Shown here piece after piece: positions 35,008 through 43,529 of a stretch of DNA of 64,000 bases. Source of the DNA: Streptomyces sulphureus DSM 40104 (GTDB lineage: Bacteria; Actinomycetota; Actinomycetes; Streptomycetales; Streptomycetaceae); assembly GCF_000381025.1 (NCBI RefSeq), contig NZ_KB905817.1, positions 326,146 through 390,145 of the forward strand. Reading direction: 5' to 3'. The notes under the pieces are model-generated. The model made no database searches, was not told where the DNA came from, and was given only the letters and a program-made list of their open reading frames with translations. How positions within the stretch are numbered: position 1 is the stretch's first letter; each line of letters begins with the position of its first letter. Made by a program: the position numbers and the translations under genes.

Positions 35008-36037
35008 CGAAGCCCTCTCCCGTGAGCGAGACGAAGACGTCCTCCAGCGAGGCGCGCTCCACCCCGAACGCCCGCACCCGCACCCCGGCACGCACCAACT
35101 CCGCGTTGAGCTGGGCGAGTTCGACGTTCTCCTCGGCGCCCGGCGCCTCGCCCGTGACCCGGGGCGTCCCTGCGGGCTCCTCGGGGACCTCGACGGCGAG
35201 GCCGCGCACGCCCTGCTCCTTGAGGACCCGTACCGCCTCGACGGTGTCCGGCGTCGCGACGGCTAGGCGGCCGCGCGCCCCCGCCGAGAGCGCGGCCACG
35301 GTGCCCTGGCTGATCAGCCGGCCGCCGCTCATCACGGCCGCGTGCGAGCAGACCTGCTCGATCTCGTCGAGCAGGTGGGAGGAGAGGAAGACGGTGGTGC
35401 CGTCGGCCGCGAGGCTCCGCACCAGGCTGCGGATCTCGCGCATGCCCTGCGGGTCGAGCCCGTTGGTCGGCTCGTCGAGGACGAGGAGGCGGCGCGGCTG
35501 GAGGAGCGCGGCGGCGAGCCCGAGGCGCTGCTTCATGCCGAGCGAGTACGCCTTCGCCTTCTTGCCCGCGGCCCCCGCGAGGCCGACCCGCTCCAGCGCC
35601 GTCCCGACGCGCTCGCGCCGGGTGCGCGGGGCGGCCGTCGGGTCGGCCGCGTCGAGGCGGAGGAGGTTCTCGCGGCCGGTCAAGTAGCCGTAGAGCGCGG
35701 GGCCTTCGATGAGCGCGCCCACGTGCGGCAGCACCTCGCGGGTCGAGCCCGGCATCGGGCGGCCGAGGAGGTGCGCGGTGCCGCTGGTGGGCTCGATGAG
35801 GCCGAGCAGCATGCGGATCGTGGTGGTCTTCCCCGAGCCGTTGGGGCCGAGGAAGCCGAAGACGCTGCCTGCGGGGACGGTCAGGTCGAGCCCGTCGACG
35901 GCCGGGGCCCCGCGTCCGTACCGCTTGGTGAGTCCGCGGGCGGCGACGACCGCTTCGGCGGAGCCGGACGCGGGCACGCCCCGCTTCGGCGGGGAAGCGC
36001 TCCGGGGTGGCCCCGGTGCCCGGTCCGACTCCGCCAT
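34994..36037 (-). CDS. ABC transporter ATP-binding protein
   Basis: A 347-residue ATPase. Walker A is GFLGPNGSGKTTTIRML, the signature motif AYSLGMKQRLGLAAALL, Walker B LLVLDEPTNGLDP, and the switch His is in VFLSSHLLDEIEQVC. A C-terminal domain of about 100 residues (ALSAGARGRLAVATPDTVEA...SLEDVFVSLTGEGF) is like that of drug-export ATPases. The first 30 residues are a polar extension. Encoded between the LolA-like gene (11 bases upstream) and the permease. Confidence 0.95.
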   Translation of the reverse strand: MAESDRAPGPPRSASPPKRGVPASGSAEAVVAARGLTKRYGRGAPAVDGLDLTVPAGSVFGFLGPNGSGKTTTIRMLLGLIEPTSGTAHLLGRPMPGSTREVLPHVGALIEGPALYGYLTGRENLLRLDAADPTAAPRTRRERVGTALERVGLAGAAGKKAKAYSLGMKQRLGLAAALLQPRRLLVLDEPTNGLDPQGMREIRSLVRSLAADGTTVFLSSHLLDEIEQVCSHAAVMSGGRLISQGTVAALSAGARGRLAVATPDTVEAVRVLKEQGVRGLAVEVPEEPAGTPRVTGEAPGAEENVELAQLNAELVRAGVRVRAFGVERASLEDVFVSLTGEGFDVTG

Positions 36038-36048
36038 CGCATACCGCC

Positions 36049-37320
36049 CTACTTCTCGGCGGCGGCGTTCGCCGCCTCGACGAGCCCGTCCTTGGTGACG
36101 GCGCCCACGTAGACCGCGCCATCGTCGGTGAGGAGCGCGTTCACCACGCGGGTGCTGACGACGCGCCCGTCGCCGAACTCGCCGCTCACCTTCTCGGTGA
36201 AGCCGTCGAGCATACTCTCGGCCTGAGAGTCCCCGTCCTCGCTCCCGGCGCCGAGGGCGCCCGGCGCCTTCAACTTCGCGACGCTGCCCCAGCCTTCGCC
36301 GAGGATGTCGAACGACTCCGGGCCCGGCGCGGCGTCCGGCTTCGCCTTCTGCTCGCCCCGGTGGTCCTCGGGCTTCGCCTCGGTGACGTCGGTGCCCTTC
36401 GGCGGCTTGAAGTCGAAGGAGCCGGCCGACGGCTTGCCGAAGTCGACGTCGGAGTAGGCGACGTCGACGACGGGATTGCCGCCCTCGCGGGCGCCGAGCG
36501 TGAACTTCAGCGGGGTGCCCGTCTTCGCGTCGACGGAGATGCGGGCGTCCTTGACGGTGGTGTGCTCCGCCTTCTTCGGCGCGACGACGAGCTGGTAGGC
36601 GTCGCGTCCCGCGACCTTGGCCGTCCCGTCGACGGAGACCGAGGTGGTCCCGTCGGCCGCCTTCAGCACCTGGCGGGCGGCCTCGCGCGGGGTGAGGTCG
36701 GCGTACTTGCCCTCCTTCGAACCCTTGTCGGCCTTGCCGTGCGCGCCCGGCTCCGCCTTGGTGTGCCAGGCCGAGTTGCTGCCGCTGTCGTACGCCCAGA
36801 CGTCGGCGCCGTTGCGGATGATGTTGTACTCCGCCGCCTTCTCGACGAGGGAGACGCGCTGCCGCTCGGGCCCGTCCATGGCGACCCGGAGCGTGTGCTC
36901 GCCCGAGGCGAGCTGCATGAGCCGCCCTTCGGGCGCTGCCGGGCTGCTGCCCTCGCCGTCCTTGCCCTTCTCGCCCGAGGGCGCTTCGCTCTCGCCGTCC
37001 GGGCCGCCGCCGAACGGTCCGCCGCCGTCGGAGCCGACGGAGCCCGGGAGTTCGGGGAGACCGAGGTCGGTCTTGATCTTGACGGTGCCGGAGAGCTGGT
37101 CCGTCTCGGCGCCTGCGACCTTGGCGACCAGCTCCTCGGCCGTGACGTCCGGAAGGTCCGGACCGCCGGTGTCGGCGAGCGCCGGGACCAGGCCGACGGT
37201 CGCGGCCGTCAGGCCGACGACCGCGACGGGGACTCCGTACCTGACGGCCCGGCGCCCCGGCTTGCGCGGGGCCCCCTGCGGCTCGTCCGGCGTCGGACTG
37301 CTCGGTTGGATCTGTGCCAT
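36049..37320 (-). CDS. LolA-like secreted/membrane-anchored protein
   Basis: A 423-residue protein with one N-terminal hydrophobic anchor (YGVPVAVVGLTAATVGLVPA) after a basic KPGRRAVR stretch, then a LolA/LppX-like beta domain (VTAEELVAKVAGAETDQLSG; LASGEHTLRVAMDGPERQRV; NIIRNGADVWAYDSGSNSAW; ISVDAKTGTPLKFTLGAREG). A Gly/Ser/Glu-rich insert lies near residues 80-110. ATG at 37320 replaces a longer atypical frame. First gene of the operon with the ABC ATPase and permease, suggesting a lipid- or lipoprotein-handling system at the outer face of the membrane. Confidence 0.85.
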   Translation of the reverse strand: MAQIQPSSPTPDEPQGAPRKPGRRAVRYGVPVAVVGLTAATVGLVPALADTGGPDLPDVTAEELVAKVAGAETDQLSGTVKIKTDLGLPELPGSVGSDGGGPFGGGPDGESEAPSGEKGKDGEGSSPAAPEGRLMQLASGEHTLRVAMDGPERQRVSLVEKAAEYNIIRNGADVWAYDSGSNSAWHTKAEPGAHGKADKGSKEGKYADLTPREAARQVLKAADGTTSVSVDGTAKVAGRDAYQLVVAPKKAEHTTVKDARISVDAKTGTPLKFTLGAREGGNPVVDVAYSDVDFGKPSAGSFDFKPPKGTDVTEAKPEDHRGEQKAKPDAAPGPESFDILGEGWGSVAKLKAPGALGAGSEDGDSQAESMLDGFTEKVSGEFGDGRVVSTRVVNALLTDDGAVYVGAVTKDGLVEAANAAAEK

Positions 37321-37597
37321 CTGTTGCCCTACCTCCGATGTCGGCGGCGGTGTATGCCAACGCACTCGTCCACCCCTCGCCGCCATTCTCACCCGAACCG
37401 GTGCGGGATGGTGCCCTCCATGGCAACAGATTGCGGCGTGCGCTGCGTCAGCCGGCGGGGCCAACTCGGCGGCGGCGTACGTACTCCGGAGGTAGGAGCC
37501 GCGGGGCGGCGCCGTACGCGCGCGGACGCAGCGGTCGCGACCTGCGGCTGAAGGGCGCGGGCCGCGGACACCGAACGGGCGCGCTGCGGCCGGGTGT

Positions 37598-38611
37598 TCA
37601 GCCGGCCCGGTGCACGACGGAGTCGCAGAGCCCGGAGAGCGCGGCCTTCGCGGGGCACTCGGGGAGCGGCGCCAGCATCTCGCGCGCCTCGTGCGCGTAC
37701 CGGACGGTGTCCCTGCGGGCCTGCTCCAGCGCGGGGTGGGCGCGCAGTCCCGCGAGGGCCTCGGCGTGCCGGTCGTCGTCGGTGAGGTCGCCGTCGAGGA
37801 GGGCGCAGAGCCGGCGGTCCTCCGGGGTGGCGTCCGGGCGGGCGGCCTGCGCGCGGAGGTGGAGGACGGGGAGGGTGGCGATGCCCTCCCGCAGGTCGGT
37901 GCCGGGGGTCTTGCCCGACTCGGTGGAGTCGCTGGCGATGTCGAGGACGTCGTCGGCGAGTTGGAAGGCGACGCCCATCCGTTCGCCGTACTGGGTGAGC
38001 ACCGAGACGTGGCTCTCCTCGGCGCCCGCCATCATCGCGCCGAACCGGCAGGCGACCGCGACGAGCGAGCCCGTCTTGCCGGCGATGACGTCGAGGTAGT
38101 GGTCGATCGGGTTCTGCTCGGCCTGCGGGCCCGCCGTCTCCAGGATCTGGCCCGTCACCAGCCGCTCGAACGCCTCCGCCTGGATGCGGACGGCGTCGGG
38201 GCCGAGGTCGGCGAGCATGTGGGAGGCGCGCGAGAAGAGGAAGTCGCCGGTGAGGACGGCCACCGAGTTGCCCCAGTTGGCGTTGGCGCTCGGGACGCCG
38301 CGGCGGACGTCGGCCTGGTCCATGACGTCGTCGTGGTAGAGGGTCGCCAGGTGGGTCAGCTCGACGACGACGGCCGAGGGGACGACCCCCGGCGCGTACG
38401 GGTCGCCGAACTGCGCGCCGAGCATGACCAGCAGCGGCCTGAACCGCTTGCCGCCCGCCCTGACCAGGTGCCGTGCGGCGTCGGTGATGAACGGTACGTC
38501 GCTCTTCGTGGCCTCGATGAGGCCCTCTTCGACGTCGGCGAGGCCCGCTTGGACGTCGGTCTCGAGAGTCTGATCCCGCACGCTCAGCCCGAAGGGCCCG
38601 ACGACGGTCAC
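37598..38611 (-). CDS. polyprenyl diphosphate synthase (trans-prenyltransferase)
   Basis: A 337-residue enzyme that builds the long isoprenoid chain, probably the menaquinone side chain. First Asp-rich motif: LATLYHDDVMDQADVRRGVP; second: GVAFQLADDVLDIASDSTES; the IPP-binding GGKRFRP and the GKTGSLVAVACRFGA helix are also present. GTG at 38611 follows AGGAG. Small or large residues before the first motif hint at long products, but chain length cannot be set. Its link to respiration fits the nuo operon nearby. Confidence 0.95.
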   Translation of the reverse strand: MTVVGPFGLSVRDQTLETDVQAGLADVEEGLIEATKSDVPFITDAARHLVRAGGKRFRPLLVMLGAQFGDPYAPGVVPSAVVVELTHLATLYHDDVMDQADVRRGVPSANANWGNSVAVLTGDFLFSRASHMLADLGPDAVRIQAEAFERLVTGQILETAGPQAEQNPIDHYLDVIAGKTGSLVAVACRFGAMMAGAEESHVSVLTQYGERMGVAFQLADDVLDIASDSTESGKTPGTDLREGIATLPVLHLRAQAARPDATPEDRRLCALLDGDLTDDDRHAEALAGLRAHPALEQARRDTVRYAHEAREMLAPLPECPAKAALSGLCDSVVHRAG

Positions 38612-39190
38612 GAGGGGTACTCCTGTCTGCGGACGTTGATGGAACGAGCGACAGCGATCGCGCGAAACCTCAATATCTCGGTGTCACCATCACCCGGCAG
38701 CGTATCCGGTCACTTGACGATCATGGCGGGCGCCCGACCCAGCTCCCCACCAACCAGGACGAACTCCACGGTGTGCGCCATGGTGCACGGTCACCGGCCG
38801 TCCGGGGAAGGCCGCATCCGCGCTCGCCGACGGGAAGTTCACCCCGCCGACGTGCGGGAACCCGTACGGGTGCGTATCCCTCCTGCCGCGCGTTCCATGC
38901 GTGTGCGGCAGGATTTCGGCGGCGGAGGAGTCAACTCGGGTACGGCCCCGAGCCCGGCGGCCCAGCACACGGGAGGCTGCGGCGAGTTGCGGGACGACGT
39001 CCGCCCGGTCGCGGCCCTCCTCTCTCATCCCGGGGACGGCGCAGCGCCGGCCCCGAACGCGGCGCGGGCGACGAGCCTCACCGTCCCCAGCTCCCCCGCC
39101 CCGCACTCCTCCGCAGGTACAACTCGACGTTGGCCCCGCCCGACGGCCGGGACAGGACCGACGCACACCGCAAGAACCTGGAGATCCTCC
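38612..39190. other. intergenic region without a supported gene
   Basis: A 579-bp divergent gap between the prenyl synthase gene and the rhodanese gene. Several long frames cross it, but none has a recognisable domain, a good start and neighbour-like codon use. Promoters for both flanking genes should be here; I cannot place them. Confidence 0.5.
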
Positions 39191-39772
39191 GTGAGCAACG
39201 CCGAGACCACCCTCACCCCCGAAGAGGCCGCCGAACGGACGGCCGACCTCGCCGTCGTCGACGTGCGGGCACCCGCCGAATTCGCCACCGGGCACCTGCC
39301 GGGCGCCTACAACGTCCCGCTCGACCGGCTGCGCCAGGGCATCCCCGCGCTCAGCTCCGCGGCCGGCGGTGCCGGCCTGCTCTTCGTCTGCGCCTCGGGC
39401 GGCCGCTCCGAGCAGGCGCGTCGGGTGCTCGCGGAGGAAGGCGTGCGGGCGGCCTCACTCCGGGGCGGCACCACCGCCTGGCGCGAGGCCGGGCTTCCCC
39501 TCGAGCGGTCCGAAGGGGCGCCGCGCGTCTGGCCGACGGGGCGGCAGGTGCGGTGCGCCGCCGGCGCGCTCGTCCTCGTGGGGCTCGCCGGCGGACGGTT
39601 CGTCTCGCCGAAGGCGCGGGCGGTCTCGGCGCTGATCGGGGGCGGCCTCGCCCTCGCCGAGGCCGGCGGGACCCGCGGCATGGCGGCGGCCCTGGCGAAG
39701 CTGCCGTTCAACCGCCCCGGTGCGGCGGACCTCGACTTCGACTCCACCCTCCGCGCCCTCGCGGCGCGCTGA
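39191..39772 (+). CDS. membrane-anchored rhodanese-like sulfurtransferase
   Basis: A 193-residue protein. Residues 1-100 form a rhodanese domain: LAVVDVRAPAEFATGHLPGA, YNVPLDRL, and the active-site loop FVCASGGRSEQAR with the catalytic Cys. The C-terminal part has a DUF2892-type membrane segment pair (CAAGALVLVGLAGGRFVSPK; AVSALIGGGLALAEAGG). The combination matches YgaP-like proteins, which carry sulfur from thiosulfate or related donors at the membrane. GTG at 39191. Acceptor unknown. Confidence 0.92.
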   Translation: MSNAETTLTPEEAAERTADLAVVDVRAPAEFATGHLPGAYNVPLDRLRQGIPALSSAAGGAGLLFVCASGGRSEQARRVLAEEGVRAASLRGGTTAWREAGLPLERSEGAPRVWPTGRQVRCAAGALVLVGLAGGRFVSPKARAVSALIGGGLALAEAGGTRGMAAALAKLPFNRPGAADLDFDSTLRALAAR

Positions 39773-39989
39773 CCCGCGGTGGCCCGGTCGCCCGGGCTCA
39801 GGACCGGCCGGCGGTGCGTGCGGCGGGGTGCGCCTCGCGCCGGAGCGCGGGCGGCAGCGTACGGGGCGAGAGTGCGCGCCGAACTCCGTACAACCGTCAG
39901 GGGAGTTGGGCTGTCTCAGTAGGTGTCCAGGGGCCATTGACCACATGCCCCTGATATTCGACCAGAGCCGTACAAAGGGGGAAACATCC

Positions 39990-40532
39990 ATGCGTAACCC
40001 GCTCACCAACCGGTACGGAAAGGGAGCAATCGCCGTGGCCACCGGGGCACTTCTGCTCTTCCCGGCAGGCGCCGCATACGCCGGCAGCGGTCCGGCGCCC
40101 TCGCCCTCGCAGCGCGCCGACACCAGCACGACCGCACCTTCGGAGAAGGGAAACCCGAACAGCAAGCTCGCCCGCGCCGCCGGGGTCTGCGACGACGCGC
40201 ACGAGATCGGCACCAAGGGCGTCGCCACGCGGGACGGGGTGCAGGTCGCCTCGGTGAAGCAGTTCTACTCGGAGAAGTGCGAGGAGAACTACGCGTACGT
40301 CTGGGTCTGGGACCAGTTCCGCGACGGCGCCGCCCCGTACGACGTCTCGCTCGCCGTCTACGACCACGACACCGACGAGTACCACGGAAAGAAGGTCGCG
40401 GAGAACACCACCGACCAGGAGTTCTGGACCGAGGGCACCGGCACCGTGTCGGACTGCACCTCGGCGGTGGGCTCCCTGCGCGCCGAGGGCGACCCGCTGA
40501 CCAGCCAGGCCGCCTCCAGCAAGCGCTGCTGA
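39990..40532 (+). CDS. small secreted protein with four cysteines
   Basis: A 180-residue protein with a signal peptide (KGAIAVATGALLLFPAGAAYA, cleavage near AYA-GS), a Pro/Ser-rich linker, and a globular part with four Cys: GVCDDAHEIG, SEKCEENYAYVWVWDQFRDG, VSDCTSAVGS and a terminal KRC. Two disulfides are likely. YDVSLAVYDHDTDEYHGKKV suggests a beta fold. ATG at 39990 has AAAGGGGG upstream. No known family recognised; monocistronic, with its own terminator. Confidence 0.85.
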   Translation: MRNPLTNRYGKGAIAVATGALLLFPAGAAYAGSGPAPSPSQRADTSTTAPSEKGNPNSKLARAAGVCDDAHEIGTKGVATRDGVQVASVKQFYSEKCEENYAYVWVWDQFRDGAAPYDVSLAVYDHDTDEYHGKKVAENTTDQEFWTEGTGTVSDCTSAVGSLRAEGDPLTSQAASSKRC

Positions 40533-40537
40533 GCCGC

Positions 40538-40572
40538 CCGCCGGCGCCGCTCCGACCAGGCGGCGCCGGCGG
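40538..40572 (+). terminator. terminator of secreted-protein gene
   Basis: A 13-bp perfect stem (CCGCCGGCGCCGC-type arm at 40538-40550, complement at 40560-40572) with a 9-nt loop, beginning six bases after the stop at 40532. Confidence 0.85.
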
Positions 40573-40889
40573 ACCGGGGGGCGCGCACCCGCGCCGATGC
40601 GTCCAGGGGGAAGACCGCGGAGGGGCCCGGCGACTGCACGCCGTCGGGCCCTTCCGCGCGCCTGTCGAGCGGGGTTGACGTTCCGTCGGTCGCGTCCCGG
40701 AGCAACTCACGTCATTCGGCGCCGACTTCACGGTTGGAAGGACGTGTGCGGCGCCGGAACCACGCCGCGGCACGCGTCTCTCTTCCGCGCCCGAGGCGCC
40801 CGGGCTACGCATTGTCGCCAGATGTCACGCCCACATCAGCAGCGGTGCAGGGGCAGCGGCTTCCCGGTAGGACCCAGCGGTCTTGTCCT

Positions 40890-41010
40890 AGCAAGTGGCG
40901 GTGCCGCTCCCGTGCTTGCATCGGTTGAAGCACCGTTCCACGACGTTGCGTTGCCCGCAGAGCTTCTCGTCAGAGACGGGCGGCCCGATCTTCCAGTACG
41001 GCGGTGCATC
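40890..41010 (-). pseudogene. IS5-like transposase, short C-terminal remnant
   Basis: The minus-strand translation reads QRNVVERCFNRCKHGSGTAT then a stop. RNVVERCFNRLKQWRG is a hallmark near the end of IS5-group DDE transposases in Streptomyces, covering the catalytic Glu. Nothing else of the gene is left. The rest of 40,573-41,117 has no supportable gene. It marks old insertion-element decay between the secreted-protein and Nudix genes. Confidence 0.55.
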
Positions 41011-41117
41011 GGGTGCAGTCGTCAGTGTTTCCGCCGGTGGCCGCCGCACGGTCGTCAGCTCTTACACCACCTGACGACTAACTGCTGCGCCAAGCCGTAT
41101 CCGCACGTAGCAAGATC

Positions 41118-41897
41118 TCAGTGCCAACCGTCGAGGGACACCTGCGGCCCGTTGCCAAGGTAGTGGTGCAGTGCGCTGGCAGTGGTGTCCACGAACTCTT
41201 CGGGGATCTCGTCCACGTCGACCCAGCGGACCTGGGCATGCTTGCGGGGCTCGCGGTTTTCGGGTTGGCCGGTCCAGTCACGGGTGGTGAAGACGACGGT
41301 GAAGAAGCCGTTGGGGGCTTCGACGCCGCGGGCGCCGTGGATGAGGTGGGCGACGCGGAGGGACTCGGATTTCACCGTCAGGCCGGTCTCCTCGTGCAGC
41401 TCACGCACGGCGGTGTCCGTGATGGGCTCACCGGGATCGTTCTTGCCGACGGGCAGGTCCCATTTCCCTTGGGCGAACTTGGCGTTGGGGCCGCGCTGGA
41501 GGAGCAGGACGCGGTCGTTGGCGGTGTCGTGGACGATGACGGCGGCGACCAGCAGGGTCATCGACTCCAGGGCGGGCGGGAGGGCGCTGGGCGGGTTGTC
41601 GGTGTGCGGCTGGGCCACGGCATCGGGTGGAGCGTCGTCACAGTGCAAGCCGATCTCGCGGGTGGCGACGGTGCGGCCGGTGCGTCGAGAGAGGGCCTCG
41701 GCGAGGTACTGCGGAACGCGTCCGGTGGGGCGGCGCACGCCGTTGATCCAGTGGGAGATGTTGGCCCGGCCGGTCTGGAGCACTTCACCGTTCTCCGCTG
41801 CCACTTGACGTACGGCACGCGCCAACGCCTCGTATGTAAGTCCCGATTCGGCTGCCGCGTCCCGGAGCCGGGTGTTGCGTTCATACCGCGTTTTCAC
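41118..41897 (-). CDS. HTH-Nudix fusion protein
   Basis: A 259-residue protein. Residues 1-75 look like an Xre-type DNA-binding domain (YERNTRLRDAAAESGLTYEA; TGRANISHWINGVRRPTGRV). Residues about 115-255 form a Nudix hydrolase: MTLLVAAVIVHDTANDRVLL, FAQGKWDLPVGKNDPGEP and the box residues RELHEETGL in correct spacing (G-x5-E-x7-REL-x-EE-x-G). Such fusions occur in Streptomyces and may act as nucleotide-sensing regulators or as enzymes. GTG at 41897 follows GGGAGGGG. Substrate unknown. Confidence 0.9.
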   Translation of the reverse strand: MKTRYERNTRLRDAAAESGLTYEALARAVRQVAAENGEVLQTGRANISHWINGVRRPTGRVPQYLAEALSRRTGRTVATREIGLHCDDAPPDAVAQPHTDNPPSALPPALESMTLLVAAVIVHDTANDRVLLLQRGPNAKFAQGKWDLPVGKNDPGEPITDTAVRELHEETGLTVKSESLRVAHLIHGARGVEAPNGFFTVVFTTRDWTGQPENREPRKHAQVRWVDVDEIPEEFVDTTASALHHYLGNGPQVSLDGWH

Positions 41898-42130
41898 AGC
41901 CCCTCCCCGGACAGTGATGCATTCCGGGCATACCACTTTGTGTGCTGTACACCGTACCGACGGTGAGCGTTGCTCTGTTCACTGTTTGCAGGCCGCCCGG
42001 AGCACACGGGCACATCCCGCACCGGGCACCACGCGCAGCCTGCCGACCCTCCTCGTCCAGTCCGACTCTCACATCGGCTTGCTGCCCAAACACTCACGAC
42101 TGTGGAGTGTTGGGTTTTCACACGCCGCCC

Positions 42131-43372
42131 CTACCCCCCATACCTCCCCGCCACCGCAGCAGCGAGACGCGGAGACGCGAACCCCGTCCCCACCACGAAC
42201 CGCATCACGGGCCCGTACGAGGCCGCCGCCGGAAGCCCCGTGAAGTACAGGCCCGGCACGGAGGAGGCGAACCCGGGGCCGAGCAGCGGCGAGGTGTCGC
42301 GTCCGGTGGGGGTGAGCCGTGCGCGCAGTTCGGTGCTGAGGAATCCGAGGGTGCCGAGGTCCGTGCGGTAGCCGGTGGCGGAGACGACGTGGTCGGCTTC
42401 GAGGCGGCGCCCGCCGCCGAGCCGGAGCGCGATCCTGCTGCCCCCGTCGACGCGGTCGGCGCGGACGAGCGCGTGCCCCTGCGTGACGCCGACGCCCGAG
42501 GCCATGAACCGCTCGCGCAGCCACCAGGCGCCGAGCGGCCCGAGCACGCGGTGCGCGAGCCGGGAGCGGACGGGCGCCGGAAGGTAGCGGTACGCGTCGG
42601 CGTAGTAGGCGAACCCGTGGAGCGACCAGGCGCGTCCGAACGGTGAGTCGGGGCGCAGCCGGGGCTGGTGGTCGGGCGGCGCGCCGAACCCGACGGCGGA
42701 GGCGCGGCGCGCGACGACGCGCACCGAGGCGCCGGCCTCGGCGGCGAGCACCGCCGTCTCGAGGCCCGACTGGCCCGCGCCGACGACGAGGACCTCGCGG
42801 CCCGCGAGGTGCCCGAGCTCCCCGTGGTCACCGCTGTGTGAGACGAGCGCACCCGCGGCCGTCCCGCCGTCCACCGCAGCCGCGGCGGCAAGTGGCCGCG
42901 GTATACGGGCACTTGCTGCGAGCCCCGTCGCGACGACGACGGCGCCCGCTTCGACGAGCTCCCCCGAGTCGGCCTTGACCTCGAAGCCGCCGTCGGGCGT
43001 CGGGTCGACGGACACGATCCGGGTGCGCGTGAGGTCGGGGAGGAGCGTGCGCTGGAACCACTCGCCGTAGCGCGCGAAGGTCTCGACGGGCACGAGGTCC
43101 CAGTCGGACTCGTAGCGGCGCTCCCCCGACTCGACGCAGTAGTCGAGGAGCGTGTGGCCGGGCCGCGGCGCCGAGATGTTCGAGGCGGCCGGCGTCGACT
43201 TCAGCAGCATGCCGGGCGGCATGTTCTCCCGCCAGCTCACCATCGGGTCGCCGAACACCCGTACCGGTACACCGAGTTGGCGCAGGTGCGCGGCGGCCGA
43301 GAGCCCGTAGGGCCCGGCACCGATCACGACGGCCGGGCGGGCTTGCGGTTTCCTGCCGGTTTTCTGGTCCAC
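42131..43372 (-). CDS. FAD-dependent NAD(P)-binding oxidoreductase (flavin monooxygenase-like)
   Basis: A 413-residue flavoprotein. FAD-binding GxGxxG: AVVIGAGPYGLSAAAHLRQL; a second nucleotide site EVLVVGAGQSGLETAVLAAE for NAD(P)H; and VVSATGYRTDLGTLGFL, the ATG motif of two-dinucleotide flavoproteins. SESG-type ESDWDLVPVETFARYGEWFQ resembles lysine/ornithine N-hydroxylase-like and FMO families. GTG at 43372 follows GAGGG. It is downstream of, and probably linked with, the ATP-grasp gene. Substrate unknown. Confidence 0.9.
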   Translation of the reverse strand: MDQKTGRKPQARPAVVIGAGPYGLSAAAHLRQLGVPVRVFGDPMVSWRENMPPGMLLKSTPAASNISAPRPGHTLLDYCVESGERRYESDWDLVPVETFARYGEWFQRTLLPDLTRTRIVSVDPTPDGGFEVKADSGELVEAGAVVVATGLAASARIPRPLAAAAAVDGGTAAGALVSHSGDHGELGHLAGREVLVVGAGQSGLETAVLAAEAGASVRVVARRASAVGFGAPPDHQPRLRPDSPFGRAWSLHGFAYYADAYRYLPAPVRSRLAHRVLGPLGAWWLRERFMASGVGVTQGHALVRADRVDGGSRIALRLGGGRRLEADHVVSATGYRTDLGTLGFLSTELRARLTPTGRDTSPLLGPGFASSVPGLYFTGLPAAASYGPVMRFVVGTGFASPRLAAAVAGRYGG

Positions 43373-43529
43373 CTGGGTCCCTCCCCCTCTGCTGCGCCGC
43401 CGGGCCGATCCCGGCCGCCTTCCTCCCACGGCTGCGCCGCTCCCCCCGGGGCCGCGCCCTCTCGTTCTCTCCCACTCGCCCGCCGGATATGAGGGGTTGC
43501 TCCGGTGCGCCCTCGTGCGCCCCTCGGGG

